Shown one piece after another: positions 14,001 to 27,876 of a stretch of DNA of 64,000 nucleotides (positions are counted from its first letter, which is position 1; every line of letters starts with the position of its first letter). Made by a program: the position numbers and the translations under genes. The notes below the pieces were generated by a model, which saw nothing but the letters and a program-made list of their open reading frames with translations, ran no database searches and had not been told where the DNA came from. Source of the DNA: Eledone cirrhosa (Eukaryota; Mollusca; Cephalopoda; Octopoda; Eledonidae). The DNA is taken from contig OZ024743.1 of NCBI GenBank assembly GCA_964016885.1, positions 177,357,074 through 177,421,073 on the forward strand. The letters are read 5' to 3'.

Positions 14001-15365
14001 GTGGGATTCATGTGGTGAATGTTTTCCATATTGTCATATCTTATGAAATTGGGATTCATGTGGAGAATGTTTTGCATATTGTCAGATCTTATGAAAGTGG
14101 GATTCATGTGGAGAATGATTTCCATATTGTCAGATCTTATGAATGTGGGATTCATGTGGAGAATGTTTTGCATAGTGTCAGATGTTATGAATGTGGGATT
14201 GATGTAGAGAATGTATTGCATATTGTCAGATGTTATGAAAGTGAGATTCATGTGGAGAATGTTTTCCATATTGTCAGATGTTATGAAAGTGGGATTCATG
14301 TGGAGAATGCTTTCCATATTGTCAGATGTTATGAAAGTGGGATTGTTGTGGAGAATGTTTTCCATGTTGTCAGATCTGATGAAAGTGGGATTCATGTGGA
14401 GAATGTTTTCCATATTGCCAGATCTTATGAAAGTGGGATTCATGTGGAGAATGTGTTGCATATTGTCAGATGTTATGAAAGTGGGATTCATGTGGAGAAT
14501 GTTTTCCATATTGTCAGATCTTATGAAAGTGGGATTCATGTGGAGAATGTTTTCCATATTGTCAGATCTTATGAAAGGGGATTCATGTGGAGAATGTTTT
14601 GCATATTGTCAGATGTTATGAAAGTGGGATTCATGTGGAGAATGTTTTCCATATTGTCAGATCTTATGAAAGTGGGATTGATGTGGAGAATGTTTTGCAT
14701 AATGTCAGATGTTATGAAAGTGGGATTGATGTGGAGAATGTTTTGCATATTGTTAGATGTTATGAAAGTGGGATTCATGTGGAGAATGTTTTCTATATTG
14801 TCAGATATTATGAAAGTGGGATTCATGTGGAGAATGTTTTCCATATTGTCAGATGTTATGAAAGTGGGATTGATGTGGAGAATGTCTTGCATATTGTCAG
14901 ATGTTATGAAAGTGGGATTCATGTGGAGAATGTTTTCCATTTGTCAGATGTTATGAAAGTGGGATTCATGTGGAGAATGCTTTCTATATTGTCAGATGTT
15001 ATGAAAGTGGGATTGATGTGGAGAATGTTTTCCATATTGTGAGATCTTATGAAAGTGGCATTCATGTGGAAGATGTTTTGCATATTGTCAGATGTTATGA
15101 AAGTGGGATTCATGTGGAGAATGTTTTCCATATTGTCAGATTTTATGAAAGTGGGATTCATGTGGAGAATGATTTCCATATTGTCAGATCTTATGAAAGT
15201 GGGACTCATGTGGAGAATGTTTTGCATATTGTCAGATGTTATGAAAGTGGGATTCATGTGGAGAATGTTTTGCATATTGTCAGATGTTATGAAAGTAGGA
15301 TTCATGTGGAGAATGATTTCCATATTGTCAGATCTTATGAAAGTGGGATTCATGTGGAGAATGTT
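11022..15365 (+). repeat. Mixed junction region between duplication and HOR field
   Basis: About 90 monomers link the large duplication to the regular HOR field. The stretch 11,085-12,395 is a copy of 15,163-16,473 (offset 4,078, which is 85 monomers minus the two bases lost near E copy 5). It includes an alpha module at 11,288-11,959 and most of a beta module. A second, partial pass through beta/alpha-type monomers follows at about 12,400-13,640. The E copy 5 segment then occupies about 14,350-14,900. The mosaic order suggests repeated insertion or exchange at this edge. Confidence 0.75.
14351..14897 (+). repeat. E module, copy 5
   Basis: AAAGGGG is at 14,574-14,580 and the CATTTGTCAG loss near 14,938-14,942. 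There is no compensating insertion, so the array phase stays shifted by -2 from here to about 27,745. The monomer preceding AAAGGGG has TTATG, as in copies 1 and 3, so this copy combines features of both sublineages. A GATTGTTGTGGAG variant at 14,341 is private to it. Confidence 0.8.
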
Positions 15366-17669
15366 TTACATATTGTCAGATGTTATGAAAGTGGGATTCA
15401 TGTGGAGAATGATTTCCATATTGTCAGGTGTTATGAAAGTGGGATTAATGTGGAGAATGTTTTGCATATTGTCAGATGTTATGAAAGTGGGATTCACGTG
15501 GAGAATGTTTTCCATATTGTCAGATGTTATGAAAGTGGGATTGATGTGGAGAATGATTTCCATATTGTCAGATCTTATGAAAGTGGGATTCATGTGGAGA
15601 ATGTTTTGCATATTGTCAGAAGTTATGAAAGTGGGATTCATGTGGAGAATGTTTCCCATTTTGTCAGATGTTATGAAAGTGGGATTCATGTGGAGAATGA
15701 TTTCCATATTGTGAGATCTTATGAAAGTGGCATTCATGTGGAAGATGTTTTGCATATTGTCAGATGTTATGAAAGTGGGATTCATGTGGAGAATGTTTTC
15801 CATATTGTCACATCTTATGAAAGTGGGATTTATGTGGAGAATGATTTCCATATTGTCAGATCTTATGAAAGTGGGATTCATGTGGAGAATGTTTTGCATA
15901 TTGTCAGATGTTATGAAAGTGGGATTCATGTGGAGAATGTTTTGCATATTGTCAGATGTTATGAAAGTAGGATTCATGTGGAGAATGATTTCCATATTGT
16001 CAGATCTTATGAAAGTGGGATTCATGTGGAGAATGTTTTACATATTGTCAGATGTTATGAAAGTGGGATTCATGTGGAGAATGATTTCCATATTGTCAGA
16101 TGTTATGAAAGTGGGATTAATGTGGAGAATATTTTGCATATTGTCAGATGTTATGAAAGTGGGATTCACGTGGAGAATGTTTTCCATATTGTCAGATGTT
16201 ATGAAAGTGGGATTGATGTGGAGAATGTTTTGCATATTGTCAGATGTTATGAAAGTGGGATTCATGTGGAGAATGTTTTCAATATTGTCAGATGTTATGA
16301 AGGTGGGATTGATGTGGAGAATGTTTTGCATATTGTCAGATGTTATGAAAGTGGGATTCATGTGGAGAAAGATTTCAATATTGTCATATCTTATGAAAGT
16401 GGGATTCATGTGGTGAATGTTTTCCATATTGTCATATCTTATGAAATTGGGATTCATGTGGAGAATGTTTTGCATACTGTCAGATCTTATGAAAGTGGGA
16501 TTCATGTGGAGAATGATTTCCATATTGTCAGATCTTATGAATGTGGGATTCATGTGGAGAATGTTTTGCATAGTGTCAGATGTTATGAATGTGGGATTGA
16601 TGTAGAGAATGTTTTACATATTGTCAGATCTTATGAAAGTGGGATTCATGTGGAGAATGTTTTCCATATTGTTAGATGTTATGAAAGTGGGATTCATGTG
16701 GAGAATGTTTTACACATTGTCAGATGCTATGAAAGTGGGATTCATGTGGAGAATGTTTTGCATATTGTCAGATGTTATGAAAGTGGGATTCATGTGGAGA
16801 ATGATTTCGATATTGTCAGATCTTATGAAAGTGTGATTCATTTGGAGAATGTTTTGCATATTGTCAGATGTTATGAAAGTGGGATTCATGTGGAGAATGT
16901 TTTCCATATTGTCAGGAGTTATGAAGGTGGGATTCATGTGGAGAATGATTTCCATACTGTCAGATCTTATGAAAGTGGGATTAGTGTGGAGAATATTTTC
17001 CATATTGTTAGATGTTATGAAAGTGGGATTCATGTGGAAAATGATTTACATATTGTCAGATGTTATGAAAGTGGGATTCATGTAGAGAATGTTTTCCATA
17101 TTGTCAGCTCTTATGAAAGTGGGATTCATGTGGATAATGTTTTCCATATTGCCAGATCTTATGAAAGTGGGATTCATGTGGAGAATGTTTTGCATATTGT
17201 CAGATGTTATGAAAGTGGGATTCATGTGGAGAATGTTTTCCATATTGTCAGATCTTATGAAAGTGGGATTCATGTGGAGAATGTTTTCCATATTGTCAGA
17301 TCTTATGAAAGTGGGATTCATGTGGAGAATGTTTTGCACATTGTCAGATGTTATGAAAGTGGGATTCATGTGGAGAATGATTTCCATATTGTCAGATGTT
17401 ATGAAAGTGGGATTCATGTGGAGAATGTTTTGCATATTGTCAGATGTTATGAAAGTGGGATTCACGTGGAGAATGTTTTCCATATTGTCAGATGTTATGA
17501 AAGTGGGACTCATGTGGAGAATGTTTTGCATATTGTCAGATGTTATGAAAGTGGGATTCATGTGGAGAATGTTTTGCATATTGTCAGATGTTATGAAAGT
17601 AGGATTCATGTGGAGAATGATTTCCATATTGTCAGATCTTATGAAAGTGGGATTCATGTGGAGATTGTT
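15366..17669 (+). repeat. HOR unit U1: alpha-beta-gamma-delta, 48 monomers
   Basis: This is the first regular unit. Alpha is 15,366-16,037 (14 monomers, with the GAAGATG monomer and GTCACATC). Beta is 16,038-16,709 (14 monomers, with GTTTTCAATATTG, GTGGTGAATG, GAAATTGGG and CATAGTGTC). Gamma is 16,710-17,045 (7 monomers, with TTACACATTG, GATTTCGATATTG, AGTGTGATTCATTTGG and CATACTGTC). Delta is 17,046-17,669 (13 monomers, with GTCAGCTC, GTGGATAATG and GCCAGATC). Module starts recur in the later units at exact multiples of 48 bp. GATTAGTGTGG near 16,981 is private to this unit. Confidence 0.85.
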
Positions 17670-18389
17670 TTACATATTGTCAGATGTTATGAAAGTGGGA
17701 TTCATGTGGAGAATGATTTCCATATTGTCAGATTTTATGAAAGTGGGATTAATGTGGAGAATGTTTTGCATATTGTCAGATGTTATGAAAGTGGGATTCA
17801 CGTGGAGAATGTTTTCCATATTGTCAGATGTTATGAAAGTGGGATTGATGTGGAGAATGATTTCCATATTGTCAGATCTTATGAAAGTGGGATTCATGTG
17901 GAGAATGTTTTGCATATTGTCAGAAGTTATGAAAGTGGGATTCATGTGGAGAATGTTTCCCATTTTGTCAGATGTTATGAAAGTGGGATTCATGTGGAGA
18001 ATGATTTCCATATTGTGAGATCTTATGAAAGTGGCATTCATGTGGAAGATGTTTTGCATATTGTCAGATGTTATGAAAGTGGGATTCATGTGGAGAATGT
18101 TTTCCATATTGTCACATCTTATGAAAGTGGGATTCATGTGGAGAATGATTTCCATATTGTCAGATCTTATGAAAGTGGGATTCATGTGGAGAATGTTTTG
18201 CATATTGTCAGATGTTATGAAAGTGGGATTCATATGGAGAATGTTTTGCATATTGTCAGATGTTATGAAAGTAGGATTCATGTGGAGAATGTTTTGCATA
18301 TTGTCAGATGTTATGAAAGTAGGATTCATGTGGAGAATGATTTCCATATTGTCAGATCTTATGAAAGTGGGATTCATGTGGAGAATGTT
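17670..18389 (+). repeat. Extra alpha module, 15 monomers
   Basis: An alpha module is inserted between U1 and the complete alpha of U2, giving two alphas in tandem. It has 15 monomers instead of 14 because the AGTAGGATTC monomer is doubled near 18,271-18,330. The same doubling recurs near 22,351-22,410 in the delta/alpha junction of U3/U4, which suggests exchange between the two places. Confidence 0.8.
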
Positions 18390-20741
18390 TTACATATTGT
18401 CAGATGTTATGAAAGTGGGATTCATGTGGAGAATGATTTCCATATTGTCAGGTGTTATGAAAGTGGGATTAATGTGGAGAATGTTTTGCATATTGTCAGA
18501 TGTTATGAAAGTGGGATTCACGTGGAGAATGTTTTCCATATTGTCAGATGTTATGAAAATGGGATTGATGTGGAGAATGATTTCCATATTGTGAGATCTT
18601 ATGAAAGTGGGATTCATGTGGAGAATGTTTTGCATATTGTCAGAAGTTATGAAAGTGGGATTCATGTGGAGAATGTTTCCCATTTTGTCAGATGTTATGA
18701 AAGTGGGATTCATGTGGAGAATGATTTCCATATTGTGAGATCTTATGAAAGTGGCATTCATGTGGAAGATGTTTTGCATATTGTCAGATGTTATGAAAGT
18801 GGGATTCATGTGGAGAATGTTTTCCATATTGTCACATCTTATGAAAGTGGGATTTATGTGGAGAATGATTTCCATATTGTCAGATCTTATGAAAGTGGGA
18901 TTCATGTGGAGAATGTTTTGCATATTGTCAGATGTTATGAAAGTGGGATTCATGTGGAGAATGTTTTGCATATTGTCAGATGTTATGAAAGTAGGATTCA
19001 TGTGGAGAATGATTTCCATATTGTCAGATCTTATGAAAGTGGGATTCATGTGGAGAATGTTTTACATATTGTCAGATGTTATGAAAGTGGGATTCATGTG
19101 GAGAATGATTTCCATATTGTCAGATGTTATGAAAGTAGGATTAATGTGGAGAATATTTTGCATATTGTCAGATGCTATGAAAGTGGGATTCACGTGGAGA
19201 ATGTTTTCCATATTGTCAGATGTTATGAAAGTGGGATTGATGTGGAGAATGTTTTGCATATTGTCAGATGTTATGAAAGTGGGATTCATGTGGAGAATGT
19301 TTTCAATATTGTCAGATGTTATGAAGGTGGGATTGATGTGGAGAATGTTTTGCATATTGTCAGATGTTATGAAAGTGGGATTCATGTGGAGAAAGATTTC
19401 AATATTGTCATATCTTATGAAAGTGGGATTCATGTGGTGAATGTTTTCCATATTGTCATATCTTATGAAATTGGGATTCATGTGGAGAATGTTTTGCATA
19501 CTGTCAGATCTTATGAAAGTGGGATTCATGTGGAGAATGATTTCCATATTGTCAGATCTTATGAATGTGGGATTCATGTGGAGAATATTTTGCATAGTGT
19601 CAGATGTTATGAATGTGGGATTGATGTAGAGAATGTTTTACATATTGTCAGATCTTATGAAAGTGGGATTCATGTGGAGAATGTTTTCCATATTGTTAGA
19701 TGTTATGAAAGTGGGATTCATGTGGAGAATGTTTTACACATTGTCAGATGCTATGAAAGTGGGATTCATGTGGAGAATGTTTTGCATATTGTCAGATGTT
19801 ATGAAAGTGGGATTCATGTGGAGAATGATTTCGATATTGTCAGATCTTATGAAAGTGTGATTCATTTGGAGAATGTTTTGCATATTGTCAGATGTTATGA
19901 AAGTGGGATTCATGTGGAGAATGTTTTCCATATTGTCAGGAGTTATGAAGGTGGGATTCATGTGGAGAATGATTTCCATACTGTCAGATCTTATGAAAGT
20001 GGGATTCATGTGGAGAATATTTTCCATATTGTTAGATGTTATGAAAGTGGGATTCATGTGGAAAATGATTTACATATTGTCAGATGTTATGAAAGTGGGA
20101 TTCATGTAGAGAATGTTTTCCATATTGTCAGCTCTTATGAAAGTGGGATTCATGTGGATAATGTTTTCCATATTGCCAGATCTTATGAAAGTGGGATTCA
20201 TGTGGAGAATGTTTTGCATATTGTCAGATGTTATGAAAGTGGGATTCATGTGGAGAATGTTTTCCATATTGTCAGATCTTATGAAAGTGGGATTCATGTG
20301 GAGAATGTTTTCCATATTGTCAGATCTTATGAAAGTGGGATTCATGTGGAGAATGTTTTGCATATTGTCAGATGTTATGAAAGTGGGATTCATGTGGAGA
20401 ATGATTTCCATATTGTCAGATGTTATGAAAGTGGGATTAATGTGGAGAATGTTTTGCATATTGTCAGATGTTATGAAAGTGGGATTCACGTGGAGAATGT
20501 TTTCCATATTGTCAGATGTTATGAAAGTGGGACTCATGTGGAGAATGTTTTGCATATTGTCAGATGTTATGAAAGTGGGATTCATGTGGAGAATGTTTTG
20601 CATATTGTCAGATGTTATGAAAGTGGGATTCATGTGGAGAATGTTTTGCATATTGTCAGATGTTATGAAAGTAGGATTCATGTGGAGAATGATTTCCATA
20701 TTGTCAGATCTTATGAAAGTGGGATTCATGTGGAGAATGTT
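18390..20741 (+). repeat. HOR unit U2: alpha-beta-gamma-delta, 49 monomers
   Basis: Alpha is 18,390-19,061, beta 19,062-19,733, gamma 19,734-20,069 and delta 20,070-20,741. Delta has 14 monomers, one more than in U1. The landmark GAAATTGGG lies 3,024 bp (63 monomers) after its U1 counterpart, which equals one 48-monomer unit plus the 15-monomer extra alpha. GAAAATGGGATTG near 18,555 is private to this copy. Confidence 0.85.
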
Positions 20742-22469
20742 TTACATATTGTCAGATGTTATGAAAGTGGGATTCATGTGGAGAATGATTTCCATATTGT
20801 CAGATGTTATGAAAGTGGGATTAATGTGGAGAATATTTTGCATATTGTCAGATGCTATGAAAGTGGGATTCACGTGGAGAATGTTTTCCATATTGTCAGA
20901 TGTTATGAAAGTGGGATTGATGTGGAGAATGTTTTGCATATTGTCAGATGTTATGAAAGTGGGATTCATGTGGAGAATGTTTTCAATATTGTCAGATGTT
21001 ATGAAGGTGGGATTGATGTGGAGAATGTTTTGCATATTGTCAGATGTTATGAAAGAGGGATTCATGTGGAGAAAGATTTCAATATTGTCATATCTTATGA
21101 AAGTGGGATTCATGTGGTGAATGTTTTCCATATTGTCATATCTTATGAAATTGGGATTCATGTGGAGAATGTTTTGCATACTGTCTGATCTTATGAAAGT
21201 GGGATTCATGTGGAGAATGATTTCCATATTGTCAGATCTTATGAATGTGGGATTCATGTGGAGAATATTTTGCATAGTGTCAGATGTTATGAATGTGGGA
21301 TTGATGTAGAGAATGTTTTACATATTGTCAGATCTTATGAAAGTGGGATTCATGTGGAGAATGTTTTCCATATTGTTAGATGTTATGAAAGTGGGATTCA
21401 TGTGGAGAATGTTTTACACATTGTCAGATGCTATGAAAGTGGGATTCATGTGGAGAATGTTTTGCATATTGTCAGATGTTATGAAAGTGGGATTCATGTG
21501 GAGAATGATTTCGATATTGTCAGATCTTATGAAAGTGTGATTCATTTGGAGAATGGTTTGCATATTGTCAGATGTTATGAAAGTGGGATTCATGTGGAGA
21601 ATGTTTTCCATATTGTCAGGAGTTATGAAGGTGGGATTCATGTGGAGAATGATTTCCATACTGTCAGATCTTATGAAAGTGGGATTCATGTGGAGAATAT
21701 TTTCCATATTGTTAGATGTTATGAAAGTGGGATTCATGTGGAAAATGATTTACATATTGTCAGATGTTATGAAAGTGGGATTCATGTAGAGAATGTTTTC
21801 CATATTGTCAGCTCTTATGAAAGTGGGATTCATGTGGATAATGTTTTCCATATTGCCAGATCTTATGAAAGTGGGATTCATGTGGAGAATGTTTTGCATA
21901 TTGTCAGATGTTATGAAAGTGGGATTCATGTGGAGAATGTTTTCCATATTGTCAGATCTTATGAAAGTGGGATTCATGTGGAGAATGTTTTCCATATTGT
22001 CAGATCTTATGAAAGTGGGATTCATGTGGAGAATGTTTTGCATATTGTCAGATGTTATGAAAGTGGGATTCATGTGGAGAATGATTTCCATATTGTCAGA
22101 TGTTATGAAAGTGGGATTAATGTGGAGAATGTTTTGCATATTGTCAGATGTTATGAAAGTGGGATTCACGTGGAGAATGTTTTCCATATTGTCAGATGTT
22201 ATGAAAGTGGGACTCATGTGGAGAATGTTTTGCATATTGTCAGATGTTATGAAAGTGGGATTCATGTGGAGAATGTTTTGCATATTGTCAGATGTTATGA
22301 AAGTGGGATTCATGTGGAGAATGTTTTGCATATTGTCAGATGTTATGAAAGTAGGATTCATGTGGAGAATGTTTTGCATATTGTCAGATGTTATGAAAGT
22401 AGGATTCATGTGGAGAATGATTTCCATATTGTCAGATCTTATGAAAGTGGGATTCATGTGGAGAATGTT
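20742..22469 (+). repeat. HOR unit U3: beta-gamma-delta, 36 monomers, alpha absent
   Basis: Beta (20,742-21,413) follows directly on the delta of U2, so the whole 14-monomer alpha module is missing. Gamma is 21,414-21,749. Delta is 21,750-22,469 and has 15 monomers, the longest delta in the field. Private changes include GTCTGATC near 21,184, which puts a TGA in the longest + frame, and GAGAATGGTTTGC near 21,551. Confidence 0.85.
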
Positions 22470-24677
22470 TTACATATTGTCAGATGTTATGAAAGTGGGA
22501 TTCATGTGGAGAATGATTTCCATATTGTCAGGTGTTATGAAAGTGGGATTAATGTGGAGAATGTTTTGCATATTGTCAGATGTTATGAAAGTGGGATTCA
22601 CGTGGAGAATGTTTTCCATATTGTCAGATGTTATGAAAGTGGGATTGATGTGGAGAATGATTTCCATATTGTCAGATCTTATGAAAGTGGGATTCATGTG
22701 GAGAATGTTTTGCATATTGTCAGAAGTTATGAAAGTGGGATTCATGTGGAGAATGTTTCCCATTTTGTCAGATGTTATGAAAGTGGGATTCATGTGGAGA
22801 ATGATTTCCATATTGTGAGATCTTATGAAAGTGGCATTCATGTGGAAGATGTTTTGCATATTGTCAGATGTTATGAAAGTGGGATTCATGTGGAGAATGT
22901 TTTCCATATTGTCACATCTTATGAAAGTGGGATTTATGTGGAGAATGATTTCCATATTGTCAGATCTTATGAAAGTGGGATTCATGTGGAGAATGTTTTG
23001 CATATTGTCAGATGTTATGAAAGTGGGATTCATGTGGAGAATGTTTTGCATATTGTCAGATGTTATGAAAGTAGGATTCATGTGGAGAATGATTTCCATA
23101 TTGTCAGATCTTATGAAAGTGGGAGTCATGTGGAGAATGTTTTACATATTGTCAGATGTTATGAAAGTGGGATTAATGTGGAGAATATTTTGCATATTGT
23201 CAGATGCTATGAAAGTGGGATTCACGTGGAGAATGTTTTCCATATTGTCAGATGTTATGAAAGTGGGATTGATGTGGAGAATGTTTTGCATATTGTCAGA
23301 TGTTATGAAAGTGGGATTCATGTGGAGAATGTTTTCAATATTGTCAGATGTTATGAAGGTGGGATTGATGTGGAGAATGTTTTGCATATTGTCAGATGTT
23401 ATGAAAGTGGGATTCATGTGGAGAAAGATTTCAATATTGTCATATCTTATGAAAGTGGGATTCATGTGGTGAATGTTTTCCATATTGTCATATCTTATGA
23501 AATTGGGATTCATGTGGAGAATGTTTTGCATACTGTCAGATCTTATGAAAGTGGGATTCATGTGGAGAATGGTTTCCATATTGTCAGATCTTATGAATGT
23601 GGGATTCATGTGGAGAATATTTTGCATAGTGTCAGATGTTATGAATGTGGGATTGATGTAGAGAATGTTTTACATATTGTCAGATCTTATGAAAGTGGGA
23701 TTCATGTGGAGAATGTTTTCCATATTGTTAGATGTTATGAAAGTGGGATTCATGTGGAGAATGTTTTACACATTGTCAGATGCTATGAAAGTGGGATTCA
23801 TGTGGAGAATGTTTTGCATATTGTCAGATGTTATGAAAGTGGGATTCATGTGGAGAATGATTTCGATATTGTCAGATCTTATGAAAGTGTGATTCATTTG
23901 GAGAATGTTTTGCATATTGTCAGATGTTATGAAAGTGGGATTCATGTGGAGAATGTTTTCCATATTGTCAGGAGTTATGAAGGTGGGATTCATGTGGAGA
24001 ATGATTTCCATACTGTCAGATCTTATGAAAGTGGGATTCATGTGGAGAATATTTTCCATATTGTTAGATGTTATGAAAGTGGGATTCATGTGGAAAATGA
24101 TTTACATATTGTCAGATGTTATGAAAGTGGGATTCATGTAGAGAATGTTTTCCATATTGTCAGCTCTTATGAAAGTGGGATTCATGTGGATAATGTTTTC
24201 CATATTGCCAGATCTTATGAAAGTGGGATTCATGTGGAGAATGTTTTGCATATTGTCAGATGTTATGAAAGTGGGATTCATGTGGAGAATGTTTTCCATA
24301 TTGTCAGATCTTATGAAAGTGGGATTCATGTGGAGAATGTTTTCCATATTGTCAGATCTTATGAAAGTGGGATTCATGTGGAGAATGTTTTGCATATTGT
24401 CAGATGTTATGAAAGTGGGATTCATGTGGAGAATGATTTCCATATTGTCAGATGTTATGAAAGTGGGATTAATGTGGAGAATGTTTTGCATATTGTCAGA
24501 TGTTATGAAAGTGGGATTCACGTGGAGAATGTTTTGCATATTGTCAGATGTTATGAAAGTGGGATTCATGTGGAGAATGTTTTGCATATTGTCAGATGTT
24601 ATGAAAGTAGGATTCATGTGGAGAATGTTTTCCATATTGTCAGATCTTATGAAAGTGGGATTCATGTGGAGAATGTT
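22470..24677 (+). repeat. HOR unit U4: alpha-beta-gamma-delta, 46 monomers
   Basis: Alpha is 22,470-23,141. Beta is 23,142-23,765 and has 13 monomers because one GATTTCC monomer is missing near 23,160. Gamma is 23,766-24,101. Delta is 24,102-24,677 with only 12 monomers. GGGAGTCATGTGG near 23,122 and GAGAATGGTTTCC near 23,570 are private. Confidence 0.85.
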
Positions 24678-26285
24678 TTACATATTGTCAGATGTTATGA
24701 AAGTGGGATTCATGTGGAGAATGATTTCCATATTGTCAGATGTTATGAAAGTGGGATTAATGTGGAGAATGTTTTGCATATTGTCAGATGTTATGAAAGT
24801 GGGATTCACGTGGAGAATGTTTTCCATATTGTCAGATGTTATGAAAGTGGGATTGATGTGGAGAATGATTTCCATATTGTCAGATCTTATGAAAGTGGGA
24901 TTCATGTGGAGAATGTTTTGCATATTGTCAGAAGTTATGAAAGTGGGATTCATGTGGAGAATGTTTCCCATTTTGTCAGATGTTATGAAAGTGGGATTCA
25001 TGTGGAGAATGATTTCCATATTGTGAGATCTTATGAAAGTGGCATTCATGTGGAAGATGTTTTGCATATTGTCAGATGTTATGAAAGTGGGATTCATGTG
25101 GAGAATGTTTTCCATATTGTCACATCTTATGAAAGTGGGATTCATGTGGAGAATGATTTCCATATTGTCAGATCTTATGAAAGTGGGATTCATGTGGAGA
25201 ATGTTTTGCATATTGTCAGATGTTATGAAAGTGGGATTCATGTGGAGAATGTTTTGCATATTGTCAGATGTTATGAAAGTGGGATTCATGTGGAGAATGA
25301 TTTCCATATTGTCAGATCTTATGAAAGTGGGATTCATGTGGAGAATGTTTTACATATTGTCAGATGTTATGAAAGTGGGATTCATGTGGAGAATGATTTC
25401 CATATTGTCAGATGTTATGAAAGTGGGATTAATGTGGAGAATATTTTGCATATTGTCAGATGTTATGAAAGTGGGATTCACGTGGAGAATGTTTTCCATA
25501 TTGTCAGATGTTATGAAAGTGGGATTGATGTGGAGAATGTTTTGCATATTGTCAGATGTTATGAAAGTGGGATTCATGTGGAGAATGTTTTCAATATTGT
25601 CAGATGTTATGAAGGTGGGATTGATGTGGAGAATGTTTTGCATATTGTCAGATGTTATGAAAGTGGGATTCATGTGGAGAAAGATTTCCATATTGTCATA
25701 TCTTATGAAAGTGGGATTCATGTGGTGAATGTTTTCCATATTGTCATATCTTATGAAATTAGGATTCATGTGGAGAATGTTTTGCATATTGTCAGATCTT
25801 ATGAAAGTGGGATTCATGTGGAGAATGATTTCCATATTGTCAGATCTTATGAATGTGGGATTCATGTGGAGAATGTTTTGCATAGTGTTAGATGTTATGA
25901 ATGTGGGATTGATGTAGAGAATGTTTTACATATTGTCAGATCTTATGAAAGTGGGATTCATGTGGAGAATGTTTTCCATATTGTTAGATGTTATGAAAGT
26001 GGGATTCATGTGGAGAATGTTTTACACATTGTCAGATGCTATGAAAGTGGGATTCATGTGGAGAATGTTTTGCATATTGTCAGATGTTATGAAAGTGGGA
26101 TTCATGTGGAGAATGATTTCGATATCGTCAGATCTTATGAAAGTGGGATTCATTTGGAGAATGTTTTGCATATTGTCAGATGTTATGAAAGTGGGATTCA
26201 TGTGGAGAATGTTTTCCATATTGTCAGGAGTTATGAAGGTGGGATTCATGTGGAGAATGATTTCCATACTGTCAGATCTTATGAA
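24678..26285 (+). repeat. HOR unit U5: alpha-beta and truncated gamma
   Basis: Alpha is 24,678-25,349 and beta 25,350-26,021. Gamma starts at 26,022, but after its CATACTGTC monomer (about 26,265) it joins directly to the GTGGATAATG monomer that normally belongs to delta. The GAGAATATTTTCC and following monomers are deleted. A TTAGGATTC variant near 25,759 and GATATCGTC near 26,121 are private. Confidence 0.8.
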
Positions 26286-27876
26286 AGTGGGATTCATGTG
26301 GATAATGTTTTCCATATTGCCAGATCTTATGAAAGTGGGATTCATGTGGAGAATGTTTTGCATATTGTCAGATGTTATGAAAGTGGGATTCATGTGGAGA
26401 ATGTTTTCCATATTGTCAGATCTTATGAAAGTGGGATTCATGTGGAGAATGTTTTCCATATTGTCAGATCTTATGAAAGTGGGATTCATGTGGAGAATGT
26501 TTTGCATATTGTCAGATGTTATGAAAGTGGGATTCATGTGGAGAATGTTTTCCATATTGTCAGATCTTATGAAAGTGGGATTGATGTGGAGAATGTTTTG
26601 CATAATGTCAGATGTTATGAAAGTAGGATTGATGTGGAGAATGTTTTGCATATTGTTAGATGTTATGAAAGTGGGATTCATGTGGAGAATGTTTTCCATA
26701 TGGTCAGATATTATGAAAGTGGGATTCATGTGGAGAATGTTTTCCATATTGTCAGATGTTATGAAAGTGGGATTGATGTGGAGAATGTCTTGCATATTGT
26801 CAGATGTTATGAAAGTGGGATTCATGTGGAGAATGTTTTCCATATTGTCAGATGTTATGAAAGTGGGATTCATGTGGAGAATGCTTTCCATATTGTCAGA
26901 TGTTATGAAAGTGGGATTGATGTGGAGAATGTTTTGCATATTGTCAGATGTTATGAAAGTGGGATTCATGTGGAGAATGTTTCCCATTTTGTCAGATGTT
27001 ATGAAAGTGGGATTCATGTGGAGAATGATTTCCATATTGTCAGATCTTATGAAAGTGGGATTGATGTGGAGAATTTTTTGCATATTGTCAGATCTTATGA
27101 AAGTGGGATTCATGTGGAGAATGTTTTCCATATTGTCAGATGTTATGAAAGTGGGATTAATGTGGAGAATGTTTTATATATTGTCAGATGTTATGAAAGT
27201 GGGATTCACGTGGAGAATGTTTTCCATATTGTGAGATCTTATGAAAGTGGCATTCATGTGGAAGATGTTTTGCATATTGTCAGATGTTATGAAAGTGGGA
27301 TTCATGTGGAGAATGTTTTCCATATTGTCAGATCTTATGAAAGTGGGATTCATGTGGAGAATGATTTCCATATTGTCTGATCTTATGAAAGTGGGATTCA
27401 TGTGGAGAATGTTTTGCATATTGTCAGATGTTATGAAAGTGGGATTCATGTGGAGAATGTTTTGCATATTGTCAGATGTTATGAAAGTAGGATTCATGTG
27501 GAGAATGATTTCCATATTGTCAGATTTTATGAAAGTGGGATTCATGTGGAGAATGTTTTACATATTGTCAGATGTTATGAAAGTGGGATTCATGTGGAGA
27601 ATGTTTTCGATATTGTCAGAAGTTATGAATGTGGGATTGATGTGGAGAATGTTTTGCATATTGTCAGATGTTATGAAAGTGGGATTCATGTGGAGAATGT
27701 TTTCCATATTGTCAGATGTTATGAAGGTGGGATTGATGTGGAGAATGTTTGCATATTGTCAGATGTTATGAAAGTGGGATTCATGTGGAGAAAGATTTCC
27801 ATATTGTCATATCTTATGAAAGTGGGATTCATGTGGTGAATGTTTTCCATATTGTCATATCTTATGAAATTGGGAT
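26286..27876 (+). repeat. Hybrid segment: delta remnant, E-like and alpha-flank monomers
   Basis: A delta remnant leads into E-like monomers (CATAATGTCAG near 26,602, then an AATGTCTTGCAT monomer near 26,787) that lack the AAAGGGG loss. About 27,080-27,600 then copies about 13,160-13,680 (offset 13,918). Two one-base losses lie close together near the right end: GAATGTTTGC near 27,750 and GCATTTTTCAG near 27,897. Together they shift the phase by -2 for the following units. Confidence 0.75.

Noticed and set aside
14970..21188. A 2,072-codon open frame (and others of 2,056, 1,657 and 1,032 codons) as genes for a giant repeat protein
   Set aside because: The frame is open only because the monomer is 48 bp and stop-free in that frame. 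Equally repetitive open frames exist in a second + frame and on the - strand. Variable sites show no third-position bias, indel monomers are copied freely, starts and ends fall inside ordinary monomers, and there is no promoter, intron or unique N- or C-terminal sequence.
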